Below are positions 1 through 7,431 of a stretch of 26,378 bases of DNA, one piece after another. The first letter of the stretch is position 1; each line of letters starts with the position of its first letter. The DNA is taken from positions 1-26,378 of the IMG/VR virus record IMGVR_UViG_3300031660_000048. The stretch is one strand, 5' to 3'. Source of the DNA: a virus. The notes beneath the pieces were generated by a model. That model was not told where the DNA came from, did no database searches, and saw only the letters and a program-made list of their open reading frames with translations. Position numbers and translations under genes: made by a program.

Positions 1-835
1 TTAATGCTCTTCTATTATCCACTATAGTACCACCTTGTAAAGTAATAGAATCTTGGTAGTAACTGTCAGGTATTACAGCGACATAATAATTGTTAAGATT
101 GGTAGCCTTATTAATAGCTTGCATAAGAATTGCTTGTGATGCTTCGTTGGCTATTGTTAAGGCATTGGTTGTATTAGCTAAAAGAAATTGCATCTCAGAG
201 TCTTCTTCATCTTCTTCTTTGTCTTCCTCTGCTTGTTCTTCTTCAGATAAATCTCTATCTGTTGTTTCTTGTGCTAATTTAACTGCCTCATCTTCTAATG
301 CATCATAGTCAGGAATGTCAGGTATTGGAGGCGGTTTAGGTTTGACATATCCCGGACAGTTAGGGTCGCTTTGTGGGATAAAACAATTATCAAATCGGTA
401 GATGTATTTAACGTCTGCACCTTCAATGCTTCCTGTGCCTTCTTGTTTGAGTCTGCCATCACCAAATACTGCAATTGGTGTATAGGGTAATGCTATTGTT
501 CTTCTTACCTCTAGACCGCCTTCTCGTTGTGACCAATCTTGTTTATCTTGAAACACGTAACCACCACCTACCTTGTCATTCTCTAGTGTGACAACGTAAT
601 CATCTGCTTTGTTTTTAATTGGTGTGTACTTGTAAATGACTCCTGATACCTCCATACCACCAACAGCATTAGTGCCAATATAGGTTGGGTTCATTGACCA
701 CTCTAAGCCATTTAACGCTGCGTTAGGTGTGTAACCAAATGTGTAAGCAAATGTACTAAAAGAATAAGAAAGCAGAAGCAACAGCGCCCATAATCTTAAT
801 GGCACTATCCCTCTTTTCAGCAGTCGTTGCTTCAT
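1..835 (-). CDS. Exported acidic protein of unknown function, C-terminus cut by window edge
   Basis: An uninterrupted reading frame of 278 codons begins at the ATG at 835 and runs off the left edge without a stop. The start is fixed by a strong GGAGGA Shine-Dalgarno at 841-846, five bases upstream. The first 30 residues form a Sec signal peptide: basic MKQRLLKR, a hydrophobic stretch rich in Leu, and a likely cleavage after Thr-Phe-Ala. The mature part starts with an aromatic-rich domain, has a closely spaced Cys pair (residues about 151 and 158), then a Pro-rich linker (about 163-175) and a very acidic Glu/Asp segment (about 195-210), followed by a Gln/Asn/Ala-rich helical stretch. It overlaps the end of the preceding gene by 80 bases. 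I do not recognise a family. Export to the periplasm or envelope is inferred from the signal peptide; a role in host-surface modification, lysis or superinfection exclusion is only a guess. Confidence 0.82.
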   Translation of the reverse strand, partial: MKQRLLKRGIVPLRLWALLLLLSYSFSTFAYTFGYTPNAALNGLEWSMNPTYIGTNAVGGMEVSGVIYKYTPIKNKADDYVVTLENDKVGGGYVFQDKQDWSQREGGLEVRRTIALPYTPIAVFGDGRLKQEGTGSIEGADVKYIYRFDNCFIPQSDPNCPGYVKPKPPPIPDIPDYDALEDEAVKLAQETTDRDLSEEEQAEEDKEEDEEDSEMQFLLANTTNALTIANEASQAILMQAINKATNLNNYYVAVIPDSYYQDSITLQGGTIVDNRRAL

Positions 836-1331
836 GTTGTTCCTCCGGCATTGGTATTTCTTCAGTACGCACAGCCCAAGCACGTTTAGCGGAATCACCA
901 ATTAATCCATCTATTGGGCAGTATGTTCCGGCGTTAGCCATGGCTTTAAAAATCGCTGGGTCTTGACAAAGCAAAGATACGCTGGCGACTTTCATACCGG
1001 CGGAGAATAAAATCCTCGCTTTTTTTATTAGCAAACAATTGGCCTCTGTATATGTAGCTCCAAAGCTCAAGGATAAGATTTGAGTGCCTAAAGCTCCGCT
1101 AGATGAAATAGTGCATAGGTCTGAGTTGCTTCCGCCTACATTTGGAGATATGGCGCTTGGCGGTGCAGATTTTACTGTGGTCTCGTTTACGCCATTGCTT
1201 GTTACTGTAGACGTTGTGTTTTGGTTGATGGTGCTTTCTTCTGCCATGGCTGAGAAAGATAGGATCAAGAAACAACATACAATACCAAACGCAACAGCAT
1301 TGTATGTTTTGCTCCTTATTCTGTTAGACAT
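756..1331 (-). CDS. Exported hypothetical protein with signal peptide and C-terminal hydrophobic segment
   Basis: This 191-residue protein has an N-terminal Sec signal peptide: basic residues at 4-8, a hydrophobic core at about 13-27, and a likely signal peptidase I site after Ala-Met-Ala at residue 30. No lipobox cysteine is properly placed, although two Cys lie in the core. The mature part starts with a Ser/Thr/Asn-rich linker, then a conserved-looking domain (about 80-155) with Cys residues suitable for disulfides in the periplasm, and ends in a short hydrophobic stretch (about 177-191) that could insert in a membrane. Its ATG overlaps the stop of the upstream gene as TAATG, implying translational coupling. 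Its 3' end overlaps the next gene by 80 bases. Function unknown; it sits after the fibre gene at the distal end of the virion operon. Confidence 0.8.
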   Translation of the reverse strand: MSNRIRSKTYNAVAFGIVCCFLILSFSAMAEESTINQNTTSTVTSNGVNETTVKSAPPSAISPNVGGSNSDLCTISSSGALGTQILSLSFGATYTEANCLLIKKARILFSAGMKVASVSLLCQDPAIFKAMANAGTYCPIDGLIGDSAKRAWAVRTEEIPMPEEQHEATTAEKRDSAIKIMGAVASAFLFF

Positions 1332-1564
1332 TAGGCTACTTCAGCTTCCTCTGGCTCACTCTCTAAAGACGCACTGAGAGCATTAACAAAGGCTGACTTA
1401 CCAAACATTAATTGGTCTAGGTTAAACTGGCTTGTATTAATCTTTCTATTTAGATCATTAATGTGATTTATCATTGATTGTTCTTCAGCAGTCATATCTT
1501 CATAAATATGTTCTACATCGTTTACTGTAATGACTGTCTTTTCTTTTTTAGTTTTTTTAGACAT
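1331..1564 (-). CDS. Small conserved-type phage protein, possible DUF6447-like helical hairpin
   Basis: A 77-residue protein with a lysine-rich start (MSKKTKKEK), a short beta-like segment (about 10-22), then a long helix with the pattern of a two-helix hairpin (about 24-65: MINHINDLNRKI, NLDQLMFGKSAF) and an acidic tail. The helical part, ending in a 'Gln-Leu-x3-Lys-x-Ala-Phe' pattern, reminds me of small proteins grouped as DUF6447 in marine phages, but this is from memory and unverified. An AGGAG ribosome binding site lies six bases before the ATG. It is encoded between the fibre-associated small gene and the exported proteins, with a one-base overlap to the latter. No function can be assigned. 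Confidence 0.75.
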   Translation of the reverse strand: MSKKTKKEKTVITVNDVEHIYEDMTAEEQSMINHINDLNRKINTSQFNLDQLMFGKSAFVNALSASLESEPEEAEVA

Positions 1565-1578
1565 TCTATTCTCCTAAA

Positions 1579-1809
1579 TTATGATGCTATAGCTGCATCG
1601 ATAGCTGTAAAGCTCTCACTTCCCCACCAAGATGAATCATCATCGTGTGTCTGTGCTTTTTGTAATACTAGGTGTTCTTTATTCCTAGCTTTTCTTGCTG
1701 TAAATTCATCCGCAGTTTCACCATCAGCTTGACTGCTGTTTACTTCTGCTACTGAATGACCCATTGCAACATAGTGTGCTGCGATTTCATCGGCTGTTTG
1801 ATTTGCCAT
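1579..1809 (-). CDS. Small hypothetical protein downstream of fibre gene
   Basis: A 76-residue protein with an AGGAG ribosome binding site seven bases before its ATG and tight spacing on both sides (15 bases after the fibre start side, 14 before the next gene). The first 60 residues are predicted helical and charged (ADEIAAHYVAMGHSVAEVN, then ETADEFTARKARNKEHLVLQK), followed by a run of Asp and a Trp-Trp pair near residue 62. No motif that I recognise. Its position directly behind a long self-assembling fibre could mean a fibre assembly chaperone or a base attachment protein, but that is only positional inference. Confidence 0.72.
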   Translation of the reverse strand: MANQTADEIAAHYVAMGHSVAEVNSSQADGETADEFTARKARNKEHLVLQKAQTHDDDSSWWGSESFTAIDAAIAS

Positions 1810-1824
1810 CTTCTTACTCCTGTG

Positions 1825-4800
1825 TTATGCCTCTAGGGCGGTTATACGAGCTACGAGAGCATCGTTCTTTGTTGATAGTTCTTGTATTGCTTTTACTAGG
1901 ACTGGGATTAATGCAGCTTCTGCTACTTCCTGTGAGCCATCATCTCTGTCATCCCACATTCTAAATCCATCTTTAACACCAGCATCAGCATCAATAGCAG
2001 TCTTAACTTCCTGTGCTATGAAACCGTGGTTGGTATTAGAGTTCTTAAAGACTTCAGTAGAGTCAGCTTCATAAGCAGTGAATGTAGTTGGTAGTTCACC
2101 AAGTGTCTTGTACTTGAATGTTCTAGGTTGTAGAGCATTAACAAGACTAAGTCCTGCTGTTGAGTCTGCTATGTCTTTCTTATAGCGTTCATCTGAAACT
2201 GCTGCCCAAGTTGCAGTACCATTTGCTGCTCGTATGTCACTAGTAGAAATACCTATTGTTGTATAACCTGACTCCGAAGTAACAAGATGCCCAAGTGCGT
2301 TTGAATTATATGTACCAGCCGCCCCTACCTTTACTTTATATCCGAGTAAAGTATTCTGATATCCTGTTGTCAAGTCAGTACCATTTGCACCAGCTTGATA
2401 GCCTATCAATACATTACCGTGACCTGTAGTTACCGACTTACCAGCCTCAAAACCACTAGCTACATTATTTGAAGCTGTAGTGTTGTTATATAAAGCATCT
2501 CTACCCATCGCGGTGTTACCAGAACCCGTGGTGTTTTGGCGCATTGATTTTGTACCAACAGCAGCATTACTAACACCTGTGGTGTTAAGGAATAAAGAGG
2601 TTCTACCCAAGGCTGTGTTATATGATGCTGTGGTGTTAGCGTTTAATGCCCTCTCACCAACCGCTACGTTTTCAGCACCTGTATTAGCGTACAAAGCACG
2701 ATAACCGATTGATGTATTTTCAGAAGCTGTAGTGTTAGCTCTTAAAGACTCAAAACCAACTGCTACGTTATTAATACCTGTAGTGTTAAGATGCAGAGCA
2801 GACACACCATCGGCAGTATTATTATTACCTGTAGCGTTTGTATATAATGCTTGTTTACCTGTAGCAGTATTATTAGCACCAGTTGTATTAAAGTATAAAG
2901 ACTTTCTACCAAATGCAGCGTTTCCAGCTCCTGTGGTGTTAGAATACATAGAATAATAACCCACTGCTACATTCTCAGATGCTGTGGTGTTTGTTCTTAA
3001 AGAATTCCTACCGACTGCAACATTATCTAATCCAGTGGTATTAGAGTACATAGCGTGGTAACCGCTGGCTGTATTAGACGAGCCAGTAGTGTTAGCATAT
3101 AAAGCATCCTTACCGACTGCTGAATTATTAGAAGCGGTGGTACTAAGTTGTAATGCTCCTGAACCATAAGCTACATTAGAAGAACCTGTGGTGTTTGTTA
3201 ATAATGCACGGAAACCGCTTGCAACATTCTCTTGTCCTGTAGTATTGCTTTGTAAAGCATTCACACCTAAAGCAACATTATAAGCACCTGTGGTGTTTGT
3301 TTTTAAAGACTCTGTACCAAGCGCTACATTACTAGCACCAGAAGTAGTGTACTTCATAGCCTCACGACCAACTGCTGTATTATTAGAAGCGGTGGTGTTA
3401 TTAAGTAAAGAGTCACGACCTACTGCTGTATTATAAGAACCTGTGGTGTTAGCGTATAAAGCATTATAACCAGTGGCGGTATTGTCATTACCTGAAGTAT
3501 TGAGAGCTAAGGAAAGGTATCCAGAAGCTGTATTATAAGAGCCTGTAGTGTTAGAGTATAAAGACTGTCTACCAGAAGCTGTATTTTTAGTACCTGTTGT
3601 ATTAGTATTTAAAGATTGGTAACCAAAGGCAGAATTATAAGCACCTGTAGTATTAGCTCTTAAAGAATCTTTTCCAACTGCTACATTATTAGCACCTGTA
3701 GTGTTAGCAAATAAAGCTGATGAACCGACTGCCGTGTTGTTTGCTCCTGTGGTATTAGTTCCCATAGCACTAGTACCAATCGCAGTATTCTCTGAAGCTG
3801 TGGTATTAGCGTCTAAGGCTACAGCACCAAGAGCTACATTAGCAGTACCTGTAGTGTTAGCTGATAAAGCATCCTTACCTACTGCTGTGTTGTTACTAGC
3901 TGTGGTGTTAGCATCTAAAGCGCCTTGACCTAATGCTGTGTTATTTGAAGCAGTTGTATTGACTGTTAAAGCACCTGTACCTACAGCTGTATTTGCAGTA
4001 CCTGTGGTGTTAGCCGCTAAAGCAACTCTACCAACAGCTGTGTTGTTGTCTGCTGTGGTATTAGCTAATAATGCCTGATAACCTAGTGCAGTATTATATG
4101 CACCTGTGGTGTTAGCGGTTAAAGAAGCATAGCCCACGGCAGTGTTGTTATCTGCTGTTGTGTTAGCAAGTAAGGCACTTCTACCAACAGCTACGTTCTG
4201 CGCACCTGTAGTATTAGCATATAAAGCATTAAGACCAACAGCTGTATTGTCACTAGCTGTCGTGTTAGATGTTAAAGCAGTTCCACCTATAGCAGTATTG
4301 TACTGTCCAGAGATGTTGTCTTCTAGAGCTTTGTCACCAACAGCTGTATTAAAAACAGCGGTGGTGTTGGCAGCTAAAGACAAGTAACCAACTGCAACAT
4401 TATTTGTGCCTGAAGTAACAGCAGTCAAAGCATTATCACCCAATCCTACATTATAGTCACCAGTAGTAATTGAATCTACCGCACTAGTACCTAGTCCGAT
4501 GTTTGAGGTTGCTGTGGTTGTTATCTGTAAGCCACCGACAGTATTCGTACCGAGTACAATAGCACCTGTCATAGTGCCACCCGCTAACGGTAGCTTAGTT
4601 CCTAGTTGAGTTTGAATGGCGCTTGTAACACCATCTACATAGTTAAGTTCAGCAGGTGTTGCTGTTACTATAGTTCCATCAATCTCTAAGTCTGTTAGGT
4701 CAGGAGAAATTTGCGCTCCACCATCCAACAAGTTGTCTATTGTGTCTAAATTTGTGTTTAGTTTTGTTCCCCAAGTATCCGCAGAAGCACCGACCTCTGG

Positions 4801-4839
4801 CTTTACAAGAGCATAAGTAGTAGTAGTAGTATCAGCCAT
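1825..4839 (-). CDS. Long tail fibre / adhesin with YadA-head-like repeats and C-terminal S74 chaperone
   Basis: This 1004-residue protein has three parts. Residues 1 to about 112 are a fibre N-terminus ([19 protein letters not shown] is typical of phage fibre anchoring regions). Residues 113 to about 808 are some 41 tandem 17-residue units of the form N-[TV]-A-x-G-x-x-[AS]-[LM]-x-x-N-T-T-[GA]-x-x, the pattern of the YadA/Hia-type left-handed parallel beta-roll head, so a trimeric stalk is expected. The last 123 residues begin at SDERYKKDI (Ser882) and match the peptidase S74 / endosialidase intramolecular chaperone family, which helps fibres trimerise and usually cleaves itself off at that serine; the following Lys is the likely catalytic partner. 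A coiled coil ends the protein. GGAG lies six bases before the ATG. The role is receptor binding outside the host cell; the receptor is unknown. Confidence 0.93.
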   Translation of the reverse strand: MADTTTTTYALVKPEVGASADTWGTKLNTNLDTIDNLLDGGAQISPDLTDLEIDGTIVTATPAELNYVDGVTSAIQTQLGTKLPLAGGTMTGAIVLGTNTVGGLQITTTATSNIGLGTSAVDSITTGDYNVGLGDNALTAVTSGTNNVAVGYLSLAANTTAVFNTAVGDKALEDNISGQYNTAIGGTALTSNTTASDNTAVGLNALYANTTGAQNVAVGRSALLANTTADNNTAVGYASLTANTTGAYNTALGYQALLANTTADNNTAVGRVALAANTTGTANTAVGTGALTVNTTASNNTALGQGALDANTTASNNTAVGKDALSANTTGTANVALGAVALDANTTASENTAIGTSAMGTNTTGANNTAVGSSALFANTTGANNVAVGKDSLRANTTGAYNSAFGYQSLNTNTTGTKNTASGRQSLYSNTTGSYNTASGYLSLALNTSGNDNTATGYNALYANTTGSYNTAVGRDSLLNNTTASNNTAVGREAMKYTTSGASNVALGTESLKTNTTGAYNVALGVNALQSNTTGQENVASGFRALLTNTTGSSNVAYGSGALQLSTTASNNSAVGKDALYANTTGSSNTASGYHAMYSNTTGLDNVAVGRNSLRTNTTASENVAVGYYSMYSNTTGAGNAAFGRKSLYFNTTGANNTATGKQALYTNATGNNNTADGVSALHLNTTGINNVAVGFESLRANTTASENTSIGYRALYANTGAENVAVGERALNANTTASYNTALGRTSLFLNTTGVSNAAVGTKSMRQNTTGSGNTAMGRDALYNNTTASNNVASGFEAGKSVTTGHGNVLIGYQAGANGTDLTTGYQNTLLGYKVKVGAAGTYNSNALGHLVTSESGYTTIGISTSDIRAANGTATWAAVSDERYKKDIADSTAGLSLVNALQPRTFKYKTLGELPTTFTAYEADSTEVFKNSNTNHGFIAQEVKTAIDADAGVKDGFRMWDDRDDGSQEVAEAALIPVLVKAIQELSTKNDALVARITALEA
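2416..4503 (-). repeat. 51-bp tandem repeats encoding the 17-residue fibre units
   Basis: About 41 in-frame units of 51 bp lie inside the fibre gene. The most conserved DNA is the segment for Asn-Thr-Thr (plus-strand gtggtgttag or variants), recurring every 51 bases. One unit near 2685-2700 is a codon shorter (16 residues, one Thr missing), and the units at the promoter-distal end (about 809-850 in the protein) become irregular. Synonymous positions vary a lot between units, so the repeat is kept mainly at protein level. Confidence 0.9.
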
Positions 4840-4857
4840 GCGTCACTCCGTTAATGT

Positions 4858-5148
4858 TTAAAATGTTCCTTTCCATACTCTTAGCTTATCAAAATCTCCA
4901 CTAAGTAATTTTTTGCGTACAATCTCTTTACGAGCATTTACATCACTCCATTTAATTCCAGCCTCTTTGCACCATTCTTTCATTACGTGCATAGGGATAG
5001 AACCAACAAAACGATTTTCTCCTGTAACACCTAGTCCTGTCTTTCGTATATCTTGGACACGATCTAGATAAATTTGGTTTTCGTGTGTACTCTTGACAAT
5101 AATTTTATCATTTTTATTGTCATAAGATACTTGTTCATTTGTTTTCAT
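4858..5148 (-). CDS. Hypothetical protein between capsid and fibre genes
   Basis: A 96-residue protein lying between the major capsid gene and the fibre gene. An AAGG ribosome binding site precedes the ATG. The sequence is charged and mixed alpha/beta: an N-terminal strand region (about 8-30), then RFVGSIPMHVMKEWCKEAGI (about 46-65), which looks like a folded helical core with Trp and Cys, and a C-terminal helix with KEIVRKKLLSGDFDKLRVWKG. No signal peptide or membrane segment. I do not recognise a named family, although similar small proteins follow coat genes in some marine podoviruses. A head-completion, decoration or fibre-attachment role would fit the position but is not shown. Confidence 0.75.
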   Translation of the reverse strand: MKTNEQVSYDNKNDKIIVKSTHENQIYLDRVQDIRKTGLGVTGENRFVGSIPMHVMKEWCKEAGIKWSDVNARKEIVRKKLLSGDFDKLRVWKGTF

Positions 5149-5164
5149 ATTTTACCTTTTATAA

Positions 5165-5194
5165 GTGTGGGAAGTTAAGGAGGACTCCCCACAC
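5165..5194 (-). terminator. Hairpin after the major capsid gene, terminator- or attenuator-like
   Basis: Read on the transcribed strand, GTGTGGGGAG (5194-5185) pairs with CTTCCCACAC (5174-5165): ten pairs with one G-U wobble and a ten-base loop. It begins about 19 bases after the capsid stop codon and is followed by TTAT, a weak U tract, just before the ribosome binding site of the next gene. It could act as a partial terminator that keeps capsid mRNA abundant, or as an mRNA processing or stabilising element. The stem is clear; the role is inferred. Confidence 0.6.
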
Positions 5195-5212
5195 CGATAG
5201 TTTACCTCAGAT

Positions 5213-6172
5213 TTATGAAGTAGTACAATCAGCAACTAAGCCTGATGCCGCTTCATTCTTTGAGACCAACGTAAGCTCCGTAAGGACTTGACGAGTGGTA
5301 TTATCACCAGTCTTAGCCATTTCAGTATTCTTAGTAGGTCGTAGTACCGCTACACAGAAATGCTCATTGTCAATAATCCACACATCTCTCGACTGTGATT
5401 CTCTAACGGGGGAAAATTCAACTGTACCCCATGGCGTAACGTATACGTCTAGAGATTTAACAACTTTCTGATCACCAGCCTGAACTTGTGAGCGTTGGTT
5501 GTTGTTACCAGTAAATGCTAGAGCAAGGTTCATTTGGAAAGATGACAAGTAAACTGAGTCAGCTTTACCACCATTCACCCAAATAGACTGCATAACAGTA
5601 TCAAAGTCAGCTTGAGTAAACGCTGTCTGAGTACCGTTAGTTCTTGCAGTTGCGCCAGGAACAGAACCAGTAGGGTTAGCACCACCTGATCCACCAATGT
5701 TAGCAACATTAGATGTAACGTATGCGCCTAGACCAGCTAGTTCACGAGCTGTAGTTGCATTACCTGCAACATAAGCGTTATTCGCAAACAAAGCCTTCTC
5801 AATGTCTAGCTTCTGCTCTTTAGCAATTTTAAGCACTTGATATGCCATCTCAGCAGAACGACCAGCTTTATCTAGTCCTTCGTCTGTATCAGGTATAACA
5901 ACTGCATTCTTAAAGATTTGCGTGTAGTTACCAAGACGTGTAGTTGCTACTCTTGCTTCCGCAGTAGTTGCGTCACCCTCAATATGAGCGTTAGCGGCTG
6001 AAGCTCTAAGAGTATCAGTCTGCCACTCATGGTAAGTATTACTTGCTTTAACTTTTTTCAGCGATGAGTAAAAAGGAGTCTCTTCAGGACTAATATCATA
6101 TATTACATTTGATAAGTCTTCTCTTAGACCTTTTACGTCATAACTGTCGAACGTATTTGATGGCTGTGCCAT
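5213..6172 (-). CDS. Major capsid protein, SU10-like HK97-fold family
   Basis: This 319-residue protein matches the SU10-type major capsid family (formerly DUF5309) by its N-terminal signature: YDVKGLREDLSNVIYDISPE followed by TPFYSSLKK and HEWQTDTLR (residues about 11-55). These belong to the HK97-like coat fold that polymerises around the scaffold to form the icosahedral head. The middle carries a Gly/Ala/Asn-rich insertion (about 135-180) typical of the surface A domain. A GGAG ribosome binding site lies seven bases before the ATG. It directly follows the scaffold gene and is followed by a hairpin, the usual arrangement for a gene needing high expression. Length is close to the family norm. 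No cleavable propeptide is evident. Confidence 0.93.
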   Translation of the reverse strand: MAQPSNTFDSYDVKGLREDLSNVIYDISPEETPFYSSLKKVKASNTYHEWQTDTLRASAANAHIEGDATTAEARVATTRLGNYTQIFKNAVVIPDTDEGLDKAGRSAEMAYQVLKIAKEQKLDIEKALFANNAYVAGNATTARELAGLGAYVTSNVANIGGSGGANPTGSVPGATARTNGTQTAFTQADFDTVMQSIWVNGGKADSVYLSSFQMNLALAFTGNNNQRSQVQAGDQKVVKSLDVYVTPWGTVEFSPVRESQSRDVWIIDNEHFCVAVLRPTKNTEMAKTGDNTTRQVLTELTLVSKNEAASGLVADCTTS

Positions 6173-6184
6173 AATATTTCTCCA

Positions 6185-7186
6185 CTATGTTGTATTAAGA
6201 ATTAAGTTCAGCGCATCTTCAATGCTACCTGAACCCTTGAGTTTTGCCTGTTGGCGTGAACGAACTTTTGCAGTTGGCGTAGCAGTTCTTTTAGCACCCG
6301 GCTTCATTACAGGTCTCGCAGACTTAGTTTTCACTTGCGCCTTTGTTTTACCTGAGATAATATCCTGATACTTCTGAGCATCATGCAAAACTGAAATAGC
6401 TCTTGCATCCGTTATTTGGGAAATTTCATCAGTCGTGTAACCATAATGATTTGTTCCTGTTTCAACCAATTTTTCCCTTAATAACGTGCCTTTTTTAGAG
6501 TCAGCGAAATCAGGAATTTTCTTTTGGAGTATTTGCATTTGCTCGTTTAAATACGCTTGTTGGGCATTTTCTGAAGCCGCACTACTTTGCTGTGAGACTT
6601 GCTGAATTTGTGCCATCTGCTGTTGATAAACACCCATCTCTTCTTCATAAGCAATGTTCTTTTGCATATATCCAATTGGATCAGCATCAAACAGTTCTTT
6701 AGTAGGTTTAACAGGTTGAGTTGCAATACCACCTTGTTGCATTGATTGATATAACGCAGCTATCTGCTGTCGTTCATTATTTAAGGCTTCATAAACAGTA
6801 GTCACTTCTTTTTTCATGTCTGCTGTCTCTTGCATACCTTTTTGGACATACTGTTGTCCGCTATAGCCTTGCTTTAAGTCCTCTAGAGTTACTTCAGTTT
6901 CCTGTCCATCTACCTTGACAGAATACATTGAAGGCTCACTAGAACTGGCATCCTCTACTTGGTCATCGTTATCCTCATCAGATTCGGAATATTCTTCCTC
7001 GTCTTCTGTAACATCTTCTTCGGAGTCAATTTCATTTTCTACCTCAGACTCAGCAGAAATTTCTTCTGTTTCCTGAGTTTCTTCTTCAATAGTATTTTCA
7101 ATTGTCTCTTCTTCTACTGGCTCAATGATGCTATTTAAAGCACTATCAATGTCAGTTATTTCAGTCTCAGTCGTTGATTCACTCAC
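6185..7186 (-). CDS. Capsid scaffolding protein
   Basis: A 333-residue protein immediately upstream of the coat gene. Residues 1-85 are extremely acidic, mostly Glu, Asp and Ser. A compact segment follows (about 86-115; MYSVKVDGQETEVTLEDLKQ), seen in many podovirus scaffolds, then a long Gln-rich coiled-coil region (about 115-240). The C-terminus is basic (about 277-318, many Lys, Arg and Pro) and ends with a short helix (EDALNLIL). An acidic body with a basic C-terminal coat-binding tail is the classic scaffold design. The start is a GTG overlapping the previous stop (GTGA), with AAAGGAGA upstream. It guides procapsid assembly and should be lost from mature heads. Family assignment is from architecture and position rather than a catalytic motif. 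Confidence 0.88.
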   Translation of the reverse strand: MSESTTETEITDIDSALNSIIEPVEEETIENTIEEETQETEEISAESEVENEIDSEEDVTEDEEEYSESDEDNDDQVEDASSSEPSMYSVKVDGQETEVTLEDLKQGYSGQQYVQKGMQETADMKKEVTTVYEALNNERQQIAALYQSMQQGGIATQPVKPTKELFDADPIGYMQKNIAYEEEMGVYQQQMAQIQQVSQQSSAASENAQQAYLNEQMQILQKKIPDFADSKKGTLLREKLVETGTNHYGYTTDEISQITDARAISVLHDAQKYQDIISGKTKAQVKTKSARPVMKPGAKRTATPTAKVRSRQQAKLKGSGSIEDALNLILNTT

Positions 7187-7431
7187 GGTGCTGATTCTCC
7201 TTTGGTTTGTTTATGATTGTACATTACCTCATCCGTCTTAATGGAGTCGAAATAATCATCAATCTTTCTAAGCGCACATATCATATCGTGTGCTTCCTCA
7301 CGCTGTTCTAAACTAGAATCAGCATCTACAAAAACAGCAACTTGCTGCTCAGTAATCTCTTTTAAGGCTAATTGAAACGTGTCATCAGCCTGTAATGTTC
7401 TCATCTTAGCACCTTTTTCCACAATATGCAC
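7183..7431 (-). CDS. Small protein between portal and scaffold genes
   Basis: An 82-residue, mainly helical, acidic protein. The GTG start at 7431 overlaps the portal stop as TAGTG and is preceded by GGAGG nine bases upstream, inside the portal gene's last codons. An alternative ATG at 7404 (73 residues) has a weaker AAGG seven bases ahead. The core (about 17-72) reads as two or three helices containing EQREEAHDMICALRKIDDYF. No known motif. Small genes at this position are common in SU10- and T7-like structural operons, but their role is not established. The four-base overlap with scaffold (GTGA) suggests coupled translation. Confidence 0.78.
   Translation of the reverse strand: MHIVEKGAKMRTLQADDTFQLALKEITEQQVAVFVDADSSLEQREEAHDMICALRKIDDYFDSIKTDEVMYNHKQTKGESAP

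Noticed and set aside
90-308. Plus-strand frame coding a Ser-rich 72-residue product.
   Set aside because: The Ser run is the antisense of the Glu/Asp-rich segment of the exported protein on the minus strand, which has a signal peptide and strong ribosome binding site.
2480-4387. Several plus-strand open frames of 74-81 codons across the fibre gene, with a shared AVVLxxKA-type repeat.
   Set aside because: They are antisense echoes of the 51-bp repeats in the fibre gene. They have no ribosome binding sites and appear only because the repeat keeps one antisense frame open.
2416-4503. Regular 51-bp spacing considered as a CRISPR array or non-coding minisatellite.
   Set aside because: There are no identical repeats separated by unique spacers; the units are in frame and encode conserved 17-residue beta-roll repeats.
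1825-4839. Diversity-generating retroelement acting on the fibre.
   Set aside because: No reverse transcriptase, template repeat or C-type lectin variable region is present in the window; the fibre ends in an S74 chaperone.
6547-6732. Minus-strand alternative frame of 61 codons inside the scaffold gene, considered as a nested gene.
   Set aside because: No ribosome binding site was seen, and the composition looks like a frame-shifted reading of the Gln-rich scaffold region.
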